Positions 1-11,165 are shown, numbered from the stretch's first letter. The stretch: DNA of 64,000 nucleotides from Verrucomicrobiota bacterium (GCA_020831625.1 JAFIGD010000025.1:1-64000); one strand, 5' to 3'. Notes: generated from the sequence alone by a model not told the origin. Translations and numbers: made by a program.

Positions 1-136
1 CGGCGGGTTATATGCATTTTCTCCCCACCGTCAACTCCTCTTTTATTCTTTTTTTTCGGTTTTGAATGCCCCCTGAAATTTCCCCGAAATCCACAGCCTC
101 CTTACCCCCTTCCAACCCGTTACTTACACCAGGTTT
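1..136. other. Intergenic end of window
   Basis: This stretch lies downstream of the UDP-sugar pyrophosphorylase stop. It contains a T-rich run near positions 41-62 but no convincing stem-loop, and I see no gene fragment in it. Confidence 0.5.
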
Positions 137-1951
137 TTACCCGTCGATCTCCTCCAAATCCACTTCATAGACACCCGGCTGATTAAAACATAATTCGGCA
201 ACCCCTTGCTTGCGATAGCGGTAGCCACGCATTTTAAGCACCGCCGGAACCGACGGATCCGCATAGTCGACATCCGTCAAATCCTCCCTCACAAACCCGC
301 CGGCCGCCTTCAGGACGCCGCGCACGGTCACCTCCGCGCCCGGATGCGCATGGATCACCAGCGCCGCCCCGTCGGCCAGATGCACTTCATCAAGACGCAC
401 ACCGCGCCCCTCCACAATCAGGGTCGCCGAACCCGCCAGGCTCCCGCCGGTGATCTTTTCATCCACTTCCGCCAGAGTCATGGCAAAATCCGGGCGCAAC
501 ACCACCCGCGGTCCGTCAGTATACGGGACCCCGCGAATCAGCGCCTCTTTCGCAACCCTCAATTCGGTCCCGGCCTTCTCCAGGCGCAGGCGGCCCGCGG
601 CATAAAAGTCCGATTCAGCCGTTGCCGCCGATTCCGGAGGCCCCCCGGCCTCATGCTTCTCCGCCGCGTCCTCCAGGCGGTTCTTGTTCGGCGAAAAACA
701 CCAGCTCCGCGCAAACACCGACACCCCCACCCGCTGCCCGCCTGTGAACAGCTTGGGCAAATCCTGCATCAGCGTCTCCAGCCGTGTGGGCTTCTTAAAG
801 TGGTTCCGCGCCGCATCCGCGTATTTCGGATTCACAAATTCCGCGATAATCCCCTCTGTCTCCTTCAAAATCCGGACATACGGCTCATTGCGGACCACCA
901 GCACATTGATGTTCCCCGGAAAGAGCGAGTATCCATTTTCTCCCGCCACATCCCCTTCCGGGCTGATGGTGGATTTCAACAGCGGGTCCAGCTGATTGTA
1001 TTCCACGTTCAGCGTCATCTGACGGTCCCCCTTCACCAGACGCGCCAGTCCGCCCACCGCCTCCCCCGGCACCCGGTTCACCGCCACCGAATTGAAGTCG
1101 TAATTCTGATCGATCGACACCCCCACCGCCGCCGGAAGCACATTGAACACCTGGCCGTTGGTATCCTGAATAAATGTCAGATATTCGATTCCCTCCTCCT
1201 GCAGCTTCGCAGCGACCCCGTGCGTGTGCAGGAGCATATGCACATCCCCGTGACCATGCGGTTTCAACTGAAGCGAGAACGGACCCTCCATCGCCAGATG
1301 CGCGTCATTATCCGCAATCGCCGGCACCAGGCCCTGCTTTAACAAATGCACCTGCCCGGGGGCTAACCCGTACCAATCATTTTCTTTCAACGCCTTGACG
1401 GTTCGGTCATGGGTGTCTTTTGAGGTCATGATCACAAACGGCACCGGTTTCGGGCGGCTCATCCGCGCCTCCATCGCCAGCAGGCACCGGGCGTAGTGCT
1501 CCAAATAGCTCGTTTCCTCCAGTACCTCCACCGGAATCCCAAGCTTAATGCCGTCGTAGCCCAGTCGCTCTCCAAGCCCGCCGGCCACCAGAACCACCGC
1601 CGTGCGGTCGAACGCCTCCATTCCCAACGCCTCCATCCGGTGATACCGGTCCCGGAAATCGGATAAATCCACCACATCCGGCTGCTCCGGCACAAAGCCC
1701 TCAAACGGATTCACGCCGGCTTTCGCCTCCGCCAGCAGCCGCCGCGCATTCTCGATATACTTCACCAGCCCGCCCGGATAACCCCGGTTCACTTCCCGCA
1801 GTTGGTCCAAAAATGCTTTCCGCTCCCGGTCCGTCGCGTCGGGATGGTCCCAGTGCTCAAACAAATGCGCCTGATCCGCCGCCAGAAGCGACTTCACCAG
1901 GACCGCCGTCTCTCCGTCAAACGATCCGAGAAATTTTTCAATTGATTTCAT
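137..1951 (-). CDS. UDP-sugar pyrophosphorylase (plant-type USP)
   Basis: A 604-residue protein, the usual length of the plant-type broad-specificity UDP-sugar pyrophosphorylases. These enzymes make UDP-sugars from UTP and sugar-1-phosphates (Glc, Gal, GlcA, Xyl, Ara), releasing PPi. The nucleotide-binding signature VVLVAGGLGERLG lies near residue 120, and the family-typical KPHGHGDVH segment with a following FIQDTNGQ metal/uridine region lies near residues 230-265. A C-terminal part beyond residue 500 looks like a left-handed beta-helix extension. The start at 1951 has a good ribosome site (AAGGTGG). It sits 17 bases after the pyrophosphatase gene on the same strand, and that enzyme would pull the reaction forward by removing PPi. 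Family assignment is firm; substrate range is not visible from sequence. Confidence 0.9.
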   Translation of the reverse strand: MKSIEKFLGSFDGETAVLVKSLLAADQAHLFEHWDHPDATDRERKAFLDQLREVNRGYPGGLVKYIENARRLLAEAKAGVNPFEGFVPEQPDVVDLSDFRDRYHRMEALGMEAFDRTAVVLVAGGLGERLGYDGIKLGIPVEVLEETSYLEHYARCLLAMEARMSRPKPVPFVIMTSKDTHDRTVKALKENDWYGLAPGQVHLLKQGLVPAIADNDAHLAMEGPFSLQLKPHGHGDVHMLLHTHGVAAKLQEEGIEYLTFIQDTNGQVFNVLPAAVGVSIDQNYDFNSVAVNRVPGEAVGGLARLVKGDRQMTLNVEYNQLDPLLKSTISPEGDVAGENGYSLFPGNINVLVVRNEPYVRILKETEGIIAEFVNPKYADAARNHFKKPTRLETLMQDLPKLFTGGQRVGVSVFARSWCFSPNKNRLEDAAEKHEAGGPPESAATAESDFYAAGRLRLEKAGTELRVAKEALIRGVPYTDGPRVVLRPDFAMTLAEVDEKITGGSLAGSATLIVEGRGVRLDEVHLADGAALVIHAHPGAEVTVRGVLKAAGGFVREDLTDVDYADPSVPAVLKMRGYRYRKQGVAELCFNQPGVYEVDLEEIDG

Positions 1952-1968
1952 AGTGTTCCACCTTGCTC

Positions 1969-3624
1969 TTATTTATGCACGCGGTTTAAAATCCACATTA
2001 ACTGCGGCAGCAGCTGCTTCTTCCGGCTCACAATGCCCGGCAGATCATACAAATTGCGGTCCACCGCAGGGTAGTCAATCGCACCGATAATTTTGGCATT
2101 GCCCGAAACCAGCAGGAGGCTCGACTGCGTGGTGATATCCGTGATCATCAGACATGCGAAATCGATAGCATTCGACTTCACATACTCCTCCAGCGATTTC
2201 ACCAGTTCCTGTTTCCGCTCGTAAAAACGCTCCATACCCAACTCCTCGGCCTGGGAAACCGCGATCGTCCAGTCGTTTTCCGTATACGTCTTCCGGTCGC
2301 TCGCCAGCACATCCTCGACGGAACTGATCGACAGCGTCGACCCCTCCGCAAAGAACTCCCGAGCGTAGGAATCCAAATCCACGTCCACATAGTGGCTCAG
2401 CCACGCCAACATATCCCGGTCCACATCCGTGGTCGTCGGCGACTGCAAATACAGCGTGTCCGAAATAATGCCCGAGGCCATGCACAGCGCGATCGGCGCG
2501 TCCGGCATCATCGCCTGCTGACGGAACAGCCGCGCAATCATCGTGCAGGTCGATCCCACCACGTCATTGATAAACCGGATCGGCTCCCGGGACATCAGCC
2601 CCCCGCCAATTCGATGGTGATCGATCACCTCCAGAATCTGAGCCTCCGAGGCTCCCTGCACCGCCTGGCTGTACTCGTTGTGATCGACCAGAATCAGCCG
2701 CGCCGGCTGCGGATCGATCATATCCGATTTTGCGAACACCCCCACAAGCCGATCCTCATCATCCAGCACCGGAAAGAGATCCTGCCCCGCGTCCTGAACC
2801 TCGTCCCGGATCGTATGAATCAACTCATTGGTTCGAAACGAAATCACGTCCGTCTGCATCGCCTCGCTCACCGGCTTGGCCGTCCGCACCAGCAAAGCGG
2901 TCATCGCCGTATCCAGCGGGCTGGAGATCACCGCCACGCCTTTCTCTTTGGCCATGGCCACCAGATCCGCGTTCATTTTAAATCCCCCGGTTACAATCAC
3001 CGCCCGCACCCCCATCTCGATCGCCGGCGTCTGAATGCTCGGTCGGTCCCCCACCAGCACAATCAGCTTTCCGGCCGGATAATTTTTAATCCGGTCCTCA
3101 AAACCGTCCCGGCTCATGGCCCCGATAAACATCACAAACTGATCGTGGCGCTGCGATTCCACCTCATGCTGGAACGTGCCGCCCAGAACCGAACGAATCC
3201 GCGCAAGCGTGCTCTGCAGCATCCGCTGCTCCCCGAGATCCTGCTCATCCGGAATCAATAGATGCATCAGCCGCATCAGCGACACCAGCCCGACGAGTTT
3301 CCGGTCCGAATCCAAAATCGGCAGTGCCTTGAGCCGATGCTGCTGCATCCGCCGGTACACCTCCATAAACGGCTCATCCGCCCGGCCCGACAATACATTC
3401 CGGCGGCAAACGTCGCCCGTGGTTGGCCGAACATCCATCAACAGCCGGGGATGATTCAGCCCCGCTTTTTTCAAGACAAATTTCGTCCGCAGGTTTGCGG
3501 TTCCGCAGGCCGCCGCCACCGCGCCGGGGTTTGTCGTGCGCTGCAGCAGATCCGCATACGCCATCGCCGAACAGATCGCGTCCGTGTCCGGATTCCGGTG
3601 CCCAATCACATAGGTGTTCATCAT
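1969..3624 (-). CDS. Family II Mn-dependent inorganic pyrophosphatase with CBS/DRTGG insert
   Basis: A 551-residue cytoplasmic enzyme that hydrolyses PPi to phosphate. The N-terminal DHH-phosphoesterase signature HRNPDTDAICSA (residues 9-20), the VDHNEYSQ motif near 317 and the DHHRIGG motif near 335 carry the metal ligands. Between them is a regulatory insert: a CBS repeat (about 70-120), a DRTGG-like module (about 180-250) and a second CBS repeat (about 255-305). This architecture is known for adenine-nucleotide-regulated CBS-PPases, which are roughly 550 residues against 310 for plain family II enzymes. An AGGGGAG ribosome site precedes the tandem ATGs at 3624/3621. It lies between the SulP gene (31 bases upstream) and the UDP-sugar pyrophosphorylase, so the three probably form one transcript. 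Confidence 0.93.
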   Translation of the reverse strand: MMNTYVIGHRNPDTDAICSAMAYADLLQRTTNPGAVAAACGTANLRTKFVLKKAGLNHPRLLMDVRPTTGDVCRRNVLSGRADEPFMEVYRRMQQHRLKALPILDSDRKLVGLVSLMRLMHLLIPDEQDLGEQRMLQSTLARIRSVLGGTFQHEVESQRHDQFVMFIGAMSRDGFEDRIKNYPAGKLIVLVGDRPSIQTPAIEMGVRAVIVTGGFKMNADLVAMAKEKGVAVISSPLDTAMTALLVRTAKPVSEAMQTDVISFRTNELIHTIRDEVQDAGQDLFPVLDDEDRLVGVFAKSDMIDPQPARLILVDHNEYSQAVQGASEAQILEVIDHHRIGGGLMSREPIRFINDVVGSTCTMIARLFRQQAMMPDAPIALCMASGIISDTLYLQSPTTTDVDRDMLAWLSHYVDVDLDSYAREFFAEGSTLSISSVEDVLASDRKTYTENDWTIAVSQAEELGMERFYERKQELVKSLEEYVKSNAIDFACLMITDITTQSSLLLVSGNAKIIGAIDYPAVDRNLYDLPGIVSRKKQLLPQLMWILNRVHK

Positions 3625-3655
3625 AATTCAGCTCCCCTGCTTAAAAATAAATTTA

Positions 3656-5476
3656 TCACACCGACTCTCCCCGCAAAAAACGTTGAATGTCAAGAATTTG
3701 TTCTTCGCTGATCACCACAGGATCCTCGAGCCAGTCCTTCCAGGCCCCCGAAATCCGCTCCGGATGCTTCACCCGGTCCGCCGCCTGCCGCATCGCCGTC
3801 CGGAAACTCTCCATCATCGTCTCCGTTGCCATGAAAAGATGGTCATCCGGGATCCACTTGTGCGCCCGGGCGTCATGAATCGTTTTCTGCGTCGGCGCGT
3901 CAATCCCCGTCAAATACACCGCGCCGCCGCCTTTCTGAAAACTCAGCGCGAACTCGAAAATCGCGTTCCAGCAGGAAAAGTCGATTGAAAACGCCCGCCG
4001 AGTCCGAAGCACAATGATTTCCGGATCCTGAACAGACGCGATCTCGTTCAACTGCTCCAGCAGCTCGTGCGCCACCCCGTAACTCAAATCCCCGTGTACC
4101 GACAACGCTACAATCGCGCTCGGCTCATGCAGGGAACCCGGCGTGTACGGACGCTCGTCAAAGCCCCCGTCCGGCGACGGCAAAATCTCCTGCACATGCA
4201 AAACCCGGCTCTTGTTCAGCAACAACATTGCCGCCAGCACCACTCCCGTGAAAATCCCGTACTCGATCTTCATCAGAATCGTCACCAGAAACGTGCTCAC
4301 CATCACCATCGCATCCAGCCGGGACGTGCGGCACAAGCGTTTAATGCGCACGGGATCCACCAGCCGGATCCCGATAAACATCAGCAATCCCGCCAGCGAG
4401 GCTGCCGGGATCAGGTCCAGCAGTCCCGGCAAAAACAACAGAGCCAGCGCCGTCGCCACCCCGAAAAACACACTCGCCATCCGCGTCACCGCCCCGCACT
4501 GCTCCAGCAGGGCTGAACGGCTGAAACTTCCCGATCCCGGCATCCCCTGAAAAAACGAACTCACCATCATCCCCAGCCCCTGGCCGAAAAACTCCTGGTT
4601 GAAATTCAAATGCTGACGGTGTTTCACCGCCAGCACCTGACCGATGCTCACCGCCTCGATCAGCCCCACCAGCGCCACCGCCAGCACCGACGGCATCAAC
4701 ACCGGCACCCAGTCCGTCCAGCCCTCAAAAAACGGATTCGCAAAGCCCGGCAATCCCGACGGCACCGGCTGTATATCCCGCACCAGCAGAATCTCCACCC
4801 CCGGCACCACCCGCGTGTAGACAATGCTAAGCCCGATCGCCAACAGCGCCACCGGATATTTCTTCCCGTAACGAGCCAAACCGAACATGATCGCCAGCGT
4901 TCCCAGCCCCACAATCAACGCGTGAGGATTCGCGTCCGGCAGCCGGACCAGCTTCTCAACAACCTGTCGCGGAAACCACCGTGCCGGGGTTTGCGCGATG
5001 CCCATCAAATGATGCAGCCGCCCCAGCGCGATCATGCTCCCCACCCCCACCGTAAACCCCAGAAACGCCGATTCCGGCACAAAATGCACCAGATTTCCGA
5101 AGCGGAAAACCCCCATCAGCCAGCGCACCAGCCCCACCAGAAACGTAAAGAAAAACAACACCTGAAGGCGCATCTCCGGCGGAACCGTCATCGACAACGC
5201 CGCCGCGGTCATCAGCGACGCCGAATTCGTCGGCCCTGTGTTCACAAACGGTGAACTCCCCCAAAGCGCCGCCACAATCGAGGCCACCACCGCCGCGTAC
5301 AACCCGTGAATCGGCGGCACATCCGCAAGAATTCCGTACGCGATCGCCTGCGGAATCGCAAACACCGCCACCGTCACTCCCGCCATCAAATCCCCCTGCA
5401 AAACCCGGCGGGAATATCCCTTCCGCACATCGCGGAAAGGCAAAAGGTCAATGGTGTCGTGCGGAGGGCGAATCAT
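3656..5476 (-). CDS. SulP-family anion permease with STAS domain
   Basis: A 606-residue polytopic inner-membrane transporter of the SulP/SLC26 family. The SulP signature runs through the first helices (AVFAIPQAIAYGILA near residues 35-50, then a NTGPTNSASLM segment near 80). About ten further hydrophobic segments extend to about residue 420. A C-terminal cytosolic STAS domain covers roughly residues 454-560, including the FSIDFSCWN region. SulP proteins move sulfate, bicarbonate, chloride or dicarboxylates, and the substrate cannot be read from the sequence. It is the first gene of a likely operon with the pyrophosphatase and the UDP-sugar pyrophosphorylase. Sulfate activation also yields PPi, so the pyrophosphatase neighbour may be meaningful, but no sulfurylase gene is in the window. 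Confidence 0.9.
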   Translation of the reverse strand: MIRPPHDTIDLLPFRDVRKGYSRRVLQGDLMAGVTVAVFAIPQAIAYGILADVPPIHGLYAAVVASIVAALWGSSPFVNTGPTNSASLMTAAALSMTVPPEMRLQVLFFFTFLVGLVRWLMGVFRFGNLVHFVPESAFLGFTVGVGSMIALGRLHHLMGIAQTPARWFPRQVVEKLVRLPDANPHALIVGLGTLAIMFGLARYGKKYPVALLAIGLSIVYTRVVPGVEILLVRDIQPVPSGLPGFANPFFEGWTDWVPVLMPSVLAVALVGLIEAVSIGQVLAVKHRQHLNFNQEFFGQGLGMMVSSFFQGMPGSGSFSRSALLEQCGAVTRMASVFFGVATALALLFLPGLLDLIPAASLAGLLMFIGIRLVDPVRIKRLCRTSRLDAMVMVSTFLVTILMKIEYGIFTGVVLAAMLLLNKSRVLHVQEILPSPDGGFDERPYTPGSLHEPSAIVALSVHGDLSYGVAHELLEQLNEIASVQDPEIIVLRTRRAFSIDFSCWNAIFEFALSFQKGGGAVYLTGIDAPTQKTIHDARAHKWIPDDHLFMATETMMESFRTAMRQAADRVKHPERISGAWKDWLEDPVVISEEQILDIQRFLRGESV

Positions 5477-5510
5477 ACCTGGGCAACTCTTTACTCAAAC
5501 CCCTCAGTGG

Positions 5511-5725
5511 TGACAAGAAAAGCTTCTAACTGAATATGAAAAGAGGGCTTCCCCTGAAAAAGTCGTATCTGTTGAAGCAGTTTTTTTAAAAGCGCGATAC
5601 GGGCTTGCCCGTTGAGCGCAACCATTTCATTTTACGAACAGCGACGCTAAACGCTCTTGCAAGGAATGGGCTTGCCCGTTCCGCGCAGGCATCTTATCCC
5701 GCGCAAAAACTGACAAGAAAAGCTT
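5511..5725. repeat. Two direct 15-bp repeats exactly 200 bp apart, with GGGCTTGCCC hairpins between
   Basis: The 15-mer TGACAAGAAAAGCTT occurs at 5511-5525 and again at 5711-5725. The second copy runs into the stop codon of the RNA methyltransferase. Between them are two copies of GGGCTTGCCCGTT (5601-5613 and 5668-5680), each containing a small inverted repeat. This may be a short insertion flanked by direct repeats, or a terminator-rich spacer. No gene is seen in it. Confidence 0.55.
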
Positions 5726-6455
5726 ACCGCGCATTTCTCACCCACTCCGAACAAAAGACCGCCCCGGCCATGGCCACATTCAGCGACTCCGCCCGCCCCC
5801 GCCGCGGAATCGTCAGCCGGTTTTCAAGGGCTGCTTCTGTCTCCGGACGAATGCCCTGTCCCTCGTTGCCCAAAATCAGCAGCCCCTCATCGGGCAGGGA
5901 CTGTCCATACACATCCCCGCCGTCCAGAAACGCCCCCGCGCACCAGAATTCACCCGGCAAATCCCGCACAAACCCCGACAGGTCAGCCTCATACACCGGC
6001 ACCCGGAAAACCGAACCCATACTGGCCTGCACCACTTTGGGATTGAAACGGTCCACACAATCCGGCGAACAGACGATTCCTTCAAGCCCGAACCAGTCCG
6101 CCAGGCGCAGCAGCGTCCCCAGATTTCCCGGATCCTGAATGCCGTCCAGGCCCAGCCAGCGCCCCTGCGCCTTCCAGTCCGTCCTCTTCTCGGGTATTTT
6201 CACCACCGCCAGAACCGACTGCGGGGTCTCCAGCGCCGAAAGCTTTTTGAATTCATCCCGCCCCGCCCGCTCCACCGGACACGGAACCGCCACTGGAGCC
6301 TGCCAGTCCTCCGTCGCCACAATCAACACGATCTCAAAATCGGACCGCAACAAATCCTCCACGCTTTTCACGCCCTCGACCAGAAAACACCCCTCCTCCA
6401 CCCGCCCCTTCTTGCGGTGCAGCCCCGCAATCCGTTTCCGCTGAGCATGGGTCAT
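5724..6455 (-). CDS. SpoU/TrmH-family RNA 2'-O-methyltransferase
   Basis: A 243-residue SPOUT methyltransferase that uses S-adenosylmethionine to methylate ribose 2'-OH groups in tRNA or rRNA. An N-terminal substrate-binding part (about 1-95) precedes the SPOUT core. The three SpoU motifs are visible: DGIQDPGNLGTLLR (motif 1, Asn and Arg catalytic region), LILGNEGQGI (motif 2) and SLNVAMAGAV (motif 3, cofactor-binding knot). The ATG at 6455 is preferred over the GTG at 6458 because the GGGAGGTG ribosome site is then well spaced. It follows the aminopeptidase gene by 19 bases. The RNA target is not predictable; the layout resembles RlmB/TsnR-like members. Confidence 0.88.
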   Translation of the reverse strand: MTHAQRKRIAGLHRKKGRVEEGCFLVEGVKSVEDLLRSDFEIVLIVATEDWQAPVAVPCPVERAGRDEFKKLSALETPQSVLAVVKIPEKRTDWKAQGRWLGLDGIQDPGNLGTLLRLADWFGLEGIVCSPDCVDRFNPKVVQASMGSVFRVPVYEADLSGFVRDLPGEFWCAGAFLDGGDVYGQSLPDEGLLILGNEGQGIRPETEAALENRLTIPRRGRAESLNVAMAGAVFCSEWVRNAR

Positions 6456-6474
6456 CACCGCATCACCTCCCGCC

Positions 6475-7575
6475 TCAATTGGGGTTAAACCAACTTTTCA
6501 AAAACACCCCGTCCTTCTGAATACACTTCCCGTCCACATGCAACTCCCCGCCTTTCCGCAAATCCTTGATCATATCCCAGTGAAGACCGGATTTGTTTTT
6601 CCCGCCCGTCTCCGGATACGAAGCGCCCAGCGCCAAATGAACCGTCCCCCCGATTTTTTCATCAAACAGGATGTTTTTGATAAAGCGCTGAATCTTAAAA
6701 TTCGTGCCGATTCCCAGTTCCCCCACCTGACGCGCTCCCGGATCCATATCCAGCATCCGCAACAGGAAGTCCTCATTCTTCCTCGCGCTGGCCTCAACCA
6801 CTTTTCCACCCTTGAACACCAGGCGAATCCCGTCGATCTCCCTCCCCTGGTTCACCACCGGAAAATCATACGCGATTTCCCCCTCCACACTGCTTTCCAA
6901 CGGACCCGTGAACACCTCGCCGCTCGGCATATTATGCACTCCGGGGGAATTGATGAACGTCCGCCCCCCGATCTTCATACTCAAATCGGTTCCCGGCCCG
7001 ACAATCCGAACCGTCTCCGCCCCCTCCAGCCTGCTGATCAATTTTTCCTGCTTTTTGCGCAGCGTGTTCCAGGCCTTCACCGGATCATCCTCATCCGAAA
7101 ACGTCGCGCCGTACACAAAATCCTCGAAATCACGCAAGGTCATCTCCGCATCCTGCGCATAGGCCTCGGTCGGAAACAGCGTCAAGGTCCACTTTTTCTT
7201 CAGCAATTGATCCTTCAGCGGGCGCGAGGCTTTGGCGATCCGCGACTGCAGCGCCGGGTCCACCGCCGTTAATGCGCGCGTATTGCGACTCGAATAGATG
7301 TACGCCGTTCCCGCCAGGGTCTTCACCAACGCCTTCTCCGCCGGACTCACCTCGTCCAGATGATGATCCAACCCACAGCGGAAAACCGCGTCCGCACTGC
7401 CGTCCGGCGTCATCCGCATCACCGGCCAGGCCCCCTTGCGCAGCAGTTCCTCATTCAGCGCCTCAATCAACGGCTCCGCCGCCGTGCTCCCGTTGATGGC
7501 AAACACCTCGCGCTCCTTCGCGGATAAACAATAGCCGGCCATCGTCCGGGCCAGATTGCGGATCCGGCTGTCCAT
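6475..7575 (-). CDS. M29-family metallo-aminopeptidase
   Basis: A 366-residue protein of the thermophilic aminopeptidase family M29 (AmpS/AmpT/PepS type), cytosolic exopeptidases with two metal ions. Family landmarks include the HNMPSGEVFTGP segment (about residues 215-226), whose Glu is a metal ligand, then EGEIAYDFP, the ELGIGTN segment near 290, HLALGASYPETGG, and LHWDMIKDLR near the C-terminus. A longer frame starts at 7602. The ATG at 7575 is chosen because it overlaps the stop codon of the upstream HemA-like gene as TAATG, a typical coupled start. Confidence 0.88.
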   Translation of the reverse strand: MDSRIRNLARTMAGYCLSAKEREVFAINGSTAAEPLIEALNEELLRKGAWPVMRMTPDGSADAVFRCGLDHHLDEVSPAEKALVKTLAGTAYIYSSRNTRALTAVDPALQSRIAKASRPLKDQLLKKKWTLTLFPTEAYAQDAEMTLRDFEDFVYGATFSDEDDPVKAWNTLRKKQEKLISRLEGAETVRIVGPGTDLSMKIGGRTFINSPGVHNMPSGEVFTGPLESSVEGEIAYDFPVVNQGREIDGIRLVFKGGKVVEASARKNEDFLLRMLDMDPGARQVGELGIGTNFKIQRFIKNILFDEKIGGTVHLALGASYPETGGKNKSGLHWDMIKDLRKGGELHVDGKCIQKDGVFLKSWFNPN

Positions 7576-8504
7576 TAGACCGCCAGCGCATCCATACGGC
7601 AACAGGGCAAGGTTGCCTCATTGATAATTTTCGCCGCGACTTTGGCCCGTTCACGGCGGTCGGCGGTGTTCGTTTGCGCCAGCGCCTCAATATCCAGAAG
7701 CCCGACATACTCAATGTCGTCACGCAGACGGATTTCTTCCGCACAATCCGGCGGCTCGCCCAGATCGACAATCAACCGGCCCTCTTCGAGCACCGGCACA
7801 TGTTCCGAAAAAATCAACGGATGCGGCGCCGCCGTCGCGCTTACAATCACCCGGGCGTCCCGCAACATCGGCACCAGATCCTCCAGGCCCGAAGAAAACC
7901 CGCCAACCTCCATGGCCAACTTCATCGCGTTCTCCGGACAGCGGGAACTCACCCGCACCGGCAGTTTGGAGCGCTTGCCCAAATAGCGGGCCACGCCTTT
8001 CGCCAGCGAACCGGCCCCCACAATCGTCACCGGCGCATCCCCGGGAACCGAGGCCATGATTTTGCGCGCCGTCAGCGCCGCCAGTCCGGTCACATTCTGA
8101 TCAATCCCGCTCTCGCGGCGCGCTTTTCTGGCCAGGGCCAACGCGTTTTGAAACAACCGGTCCAGCTTCGGATCGTCTTTCCCGAACCGCGCCGTAAAAT
8201 CCTTATACGCCTGCCTCACCTGCCCCAAAATCTCCAGTTCGCCCAGAATCCGGCTCTCCAGACCCGCCGCGATCCGGGCCAGTCGGCGCACCATTTGCTG
8301 CTCACAGGATAACTGACACTCCACAAATCCCTCCGCCGCAATCTCTTCCTCGGAAAGTCCCACCCGGCCGAAGGTCTCCAGCCGCTGGCAGGTGTTTAAC
8401 ACCAGCACCGGATGAACACAATCCGACCGCAAACGACGCGCGGTTTCTTCACGCAGCGTCGGTTCGGGAATACGAATGTCACAGGCTATAAGAGAGGCAA
8501 CCAT
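7575..8504 (-). CDS. hemA: Short glutamyl-tRNA reductase-like protein
   Basis: About 309 residues from the ATG at 8504. Glutamyl-tRNA reductase makes glutamate-1-semialdehyde, the first committed step of C5-pathway haem synthesis. Visible landmarks are the catalytic-Cys motif LNTCQRLE near residue 40 (canonical STCNRTE), the conserved GLESRILGELEILGQVRQAY block, and an NADPH Rossmann region with VTIVGAGSLAKGVARYLG. It is clearly shorter than the usual 400-450 residues. The spacing between the Cys motif and the GLESRILGE block is reduced, and the C-terminal helical dimerisation domain is missing. It could be a compact HemA or a divergent paralogue. It is divergent from the cbb3 oxidase operon, which needs haem, and is translationally coupled to the aminopeptidase. 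Confidence 0.72.
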   Translation of the reverse strand: MVASLIACDIRIPEPTLREETARRLRSDCVHPVLVLNTCQRLETFGRVGLSEEEIAAEGFVECQLSCEQQMVRRLARIAAGLESRILGELEILGQVRQAYKDFTARFGKDDPKLDRLFQNALALARKARRESGIDQNVTGLAALTARKIMASVPGDAPVTIVGAGSLAKGVARYLGKRSKLPVRVSSRCPENAMKLAMEVGGFSSGLEDLVPMLRDARVIVSATAAPHPLIFSEHVPVLEEGRLIVDLGEPPDCAEEIRLRDDIEYVGLLDIEALAQTNTADRRERAKVAAKIINEATLPCCRMDALAV

Positions 8505-8826
8505 TGATATTGTTAAATAATCAACGAATACCCGAACGGCAAGCAGAATGTCCGGTGATTTTTCTGCCGACACACGTTTATTCAATAAGAACATCTCCGT
8601 TGCCAATCCGCGGCGTAAATCCATTCTGTGCGAAGATTCCCCGCCCACCCCTCCACCGGACTGAGCCATTCGAGCGAATAGCCTCATTCGATTCCGGACC
8701 AATGTTAGACGTAAAGAAGCCTGTTCCGGTGCATCGGACTATGCCCCCGAACGAAAAAAAGTGATAGGTTTTGGAAGCAAGGGCTTGCAAAAGGTATATC
8801 GGATATCTTATATCCGTTTAGTATCT
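8505..8826. other. Divergent promoter region between hemA-like gene and cco operon
   Basis: A 322-base spacer holding the control signals for both directions. The only clear structure is the CGGATAT/ATATCCG dyad close to ccoS, listed separately. I see no small gene that I can support. Confidence 0.6.
8800..8816 (+). promoter_or_regulatory. Perfect 17-bp dyad upstream of ccoS
   Basis: CGGATATCTTATATCCG is a perfect inverted repeat with 7-bp arms and a 3-bp centre, ending 10 bases before the ccoS ATG. Its position suits an operator for the cco operon. The Rrf2-type regulator at the operon's end is one candidate to bind it. It does not match the FNR box TTGAT-N4-ATCAA. Confidence 0.45.
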
Positions 8827-9014
8827 ATGAGCATCATCGTTCTCCTTCTTGGCATCAGCCTCTGCATCGCCGTCTTTTTCCTGGTCGCCTTTGTCTGGTC
8901 CGTTCAGGGCGGGCAGTTTGACGATCAGGTCACCCCGGCCATGCGCATGTTGAACGATGACGAGAAACCCAATTCTAAACAAAAACCCATCCCCCCTAAA
9001 GAAGGACCCTCCGC

Positions 9015-9018
<4 letters not shown>
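8827..9018 (+). CDS. ccoS: cbb3 oxidase maturation protein CcoS
   Basis: A 63-residue protein with one N-terminal membrane helix (MSIIVLLLGISLCIAVFFLV), followed by the CcoS-typical segment WSVQGGQFDD and a short polar tail. CcoS is needed to insert haem and copper into the catalytic subunit of cbb3 oxidase. A longer GTG frame begins at 8761, but the ATG at 8827 gives the family length and places the dyad outside the gene. It overlaps the ccoNO start by four bases (ATGA), so it leads the cco operon. Confidence 0.85.
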
Positions 9019-11164
<2,146 letters not shown>

Positions 11165-11165
<1 letters not shown>

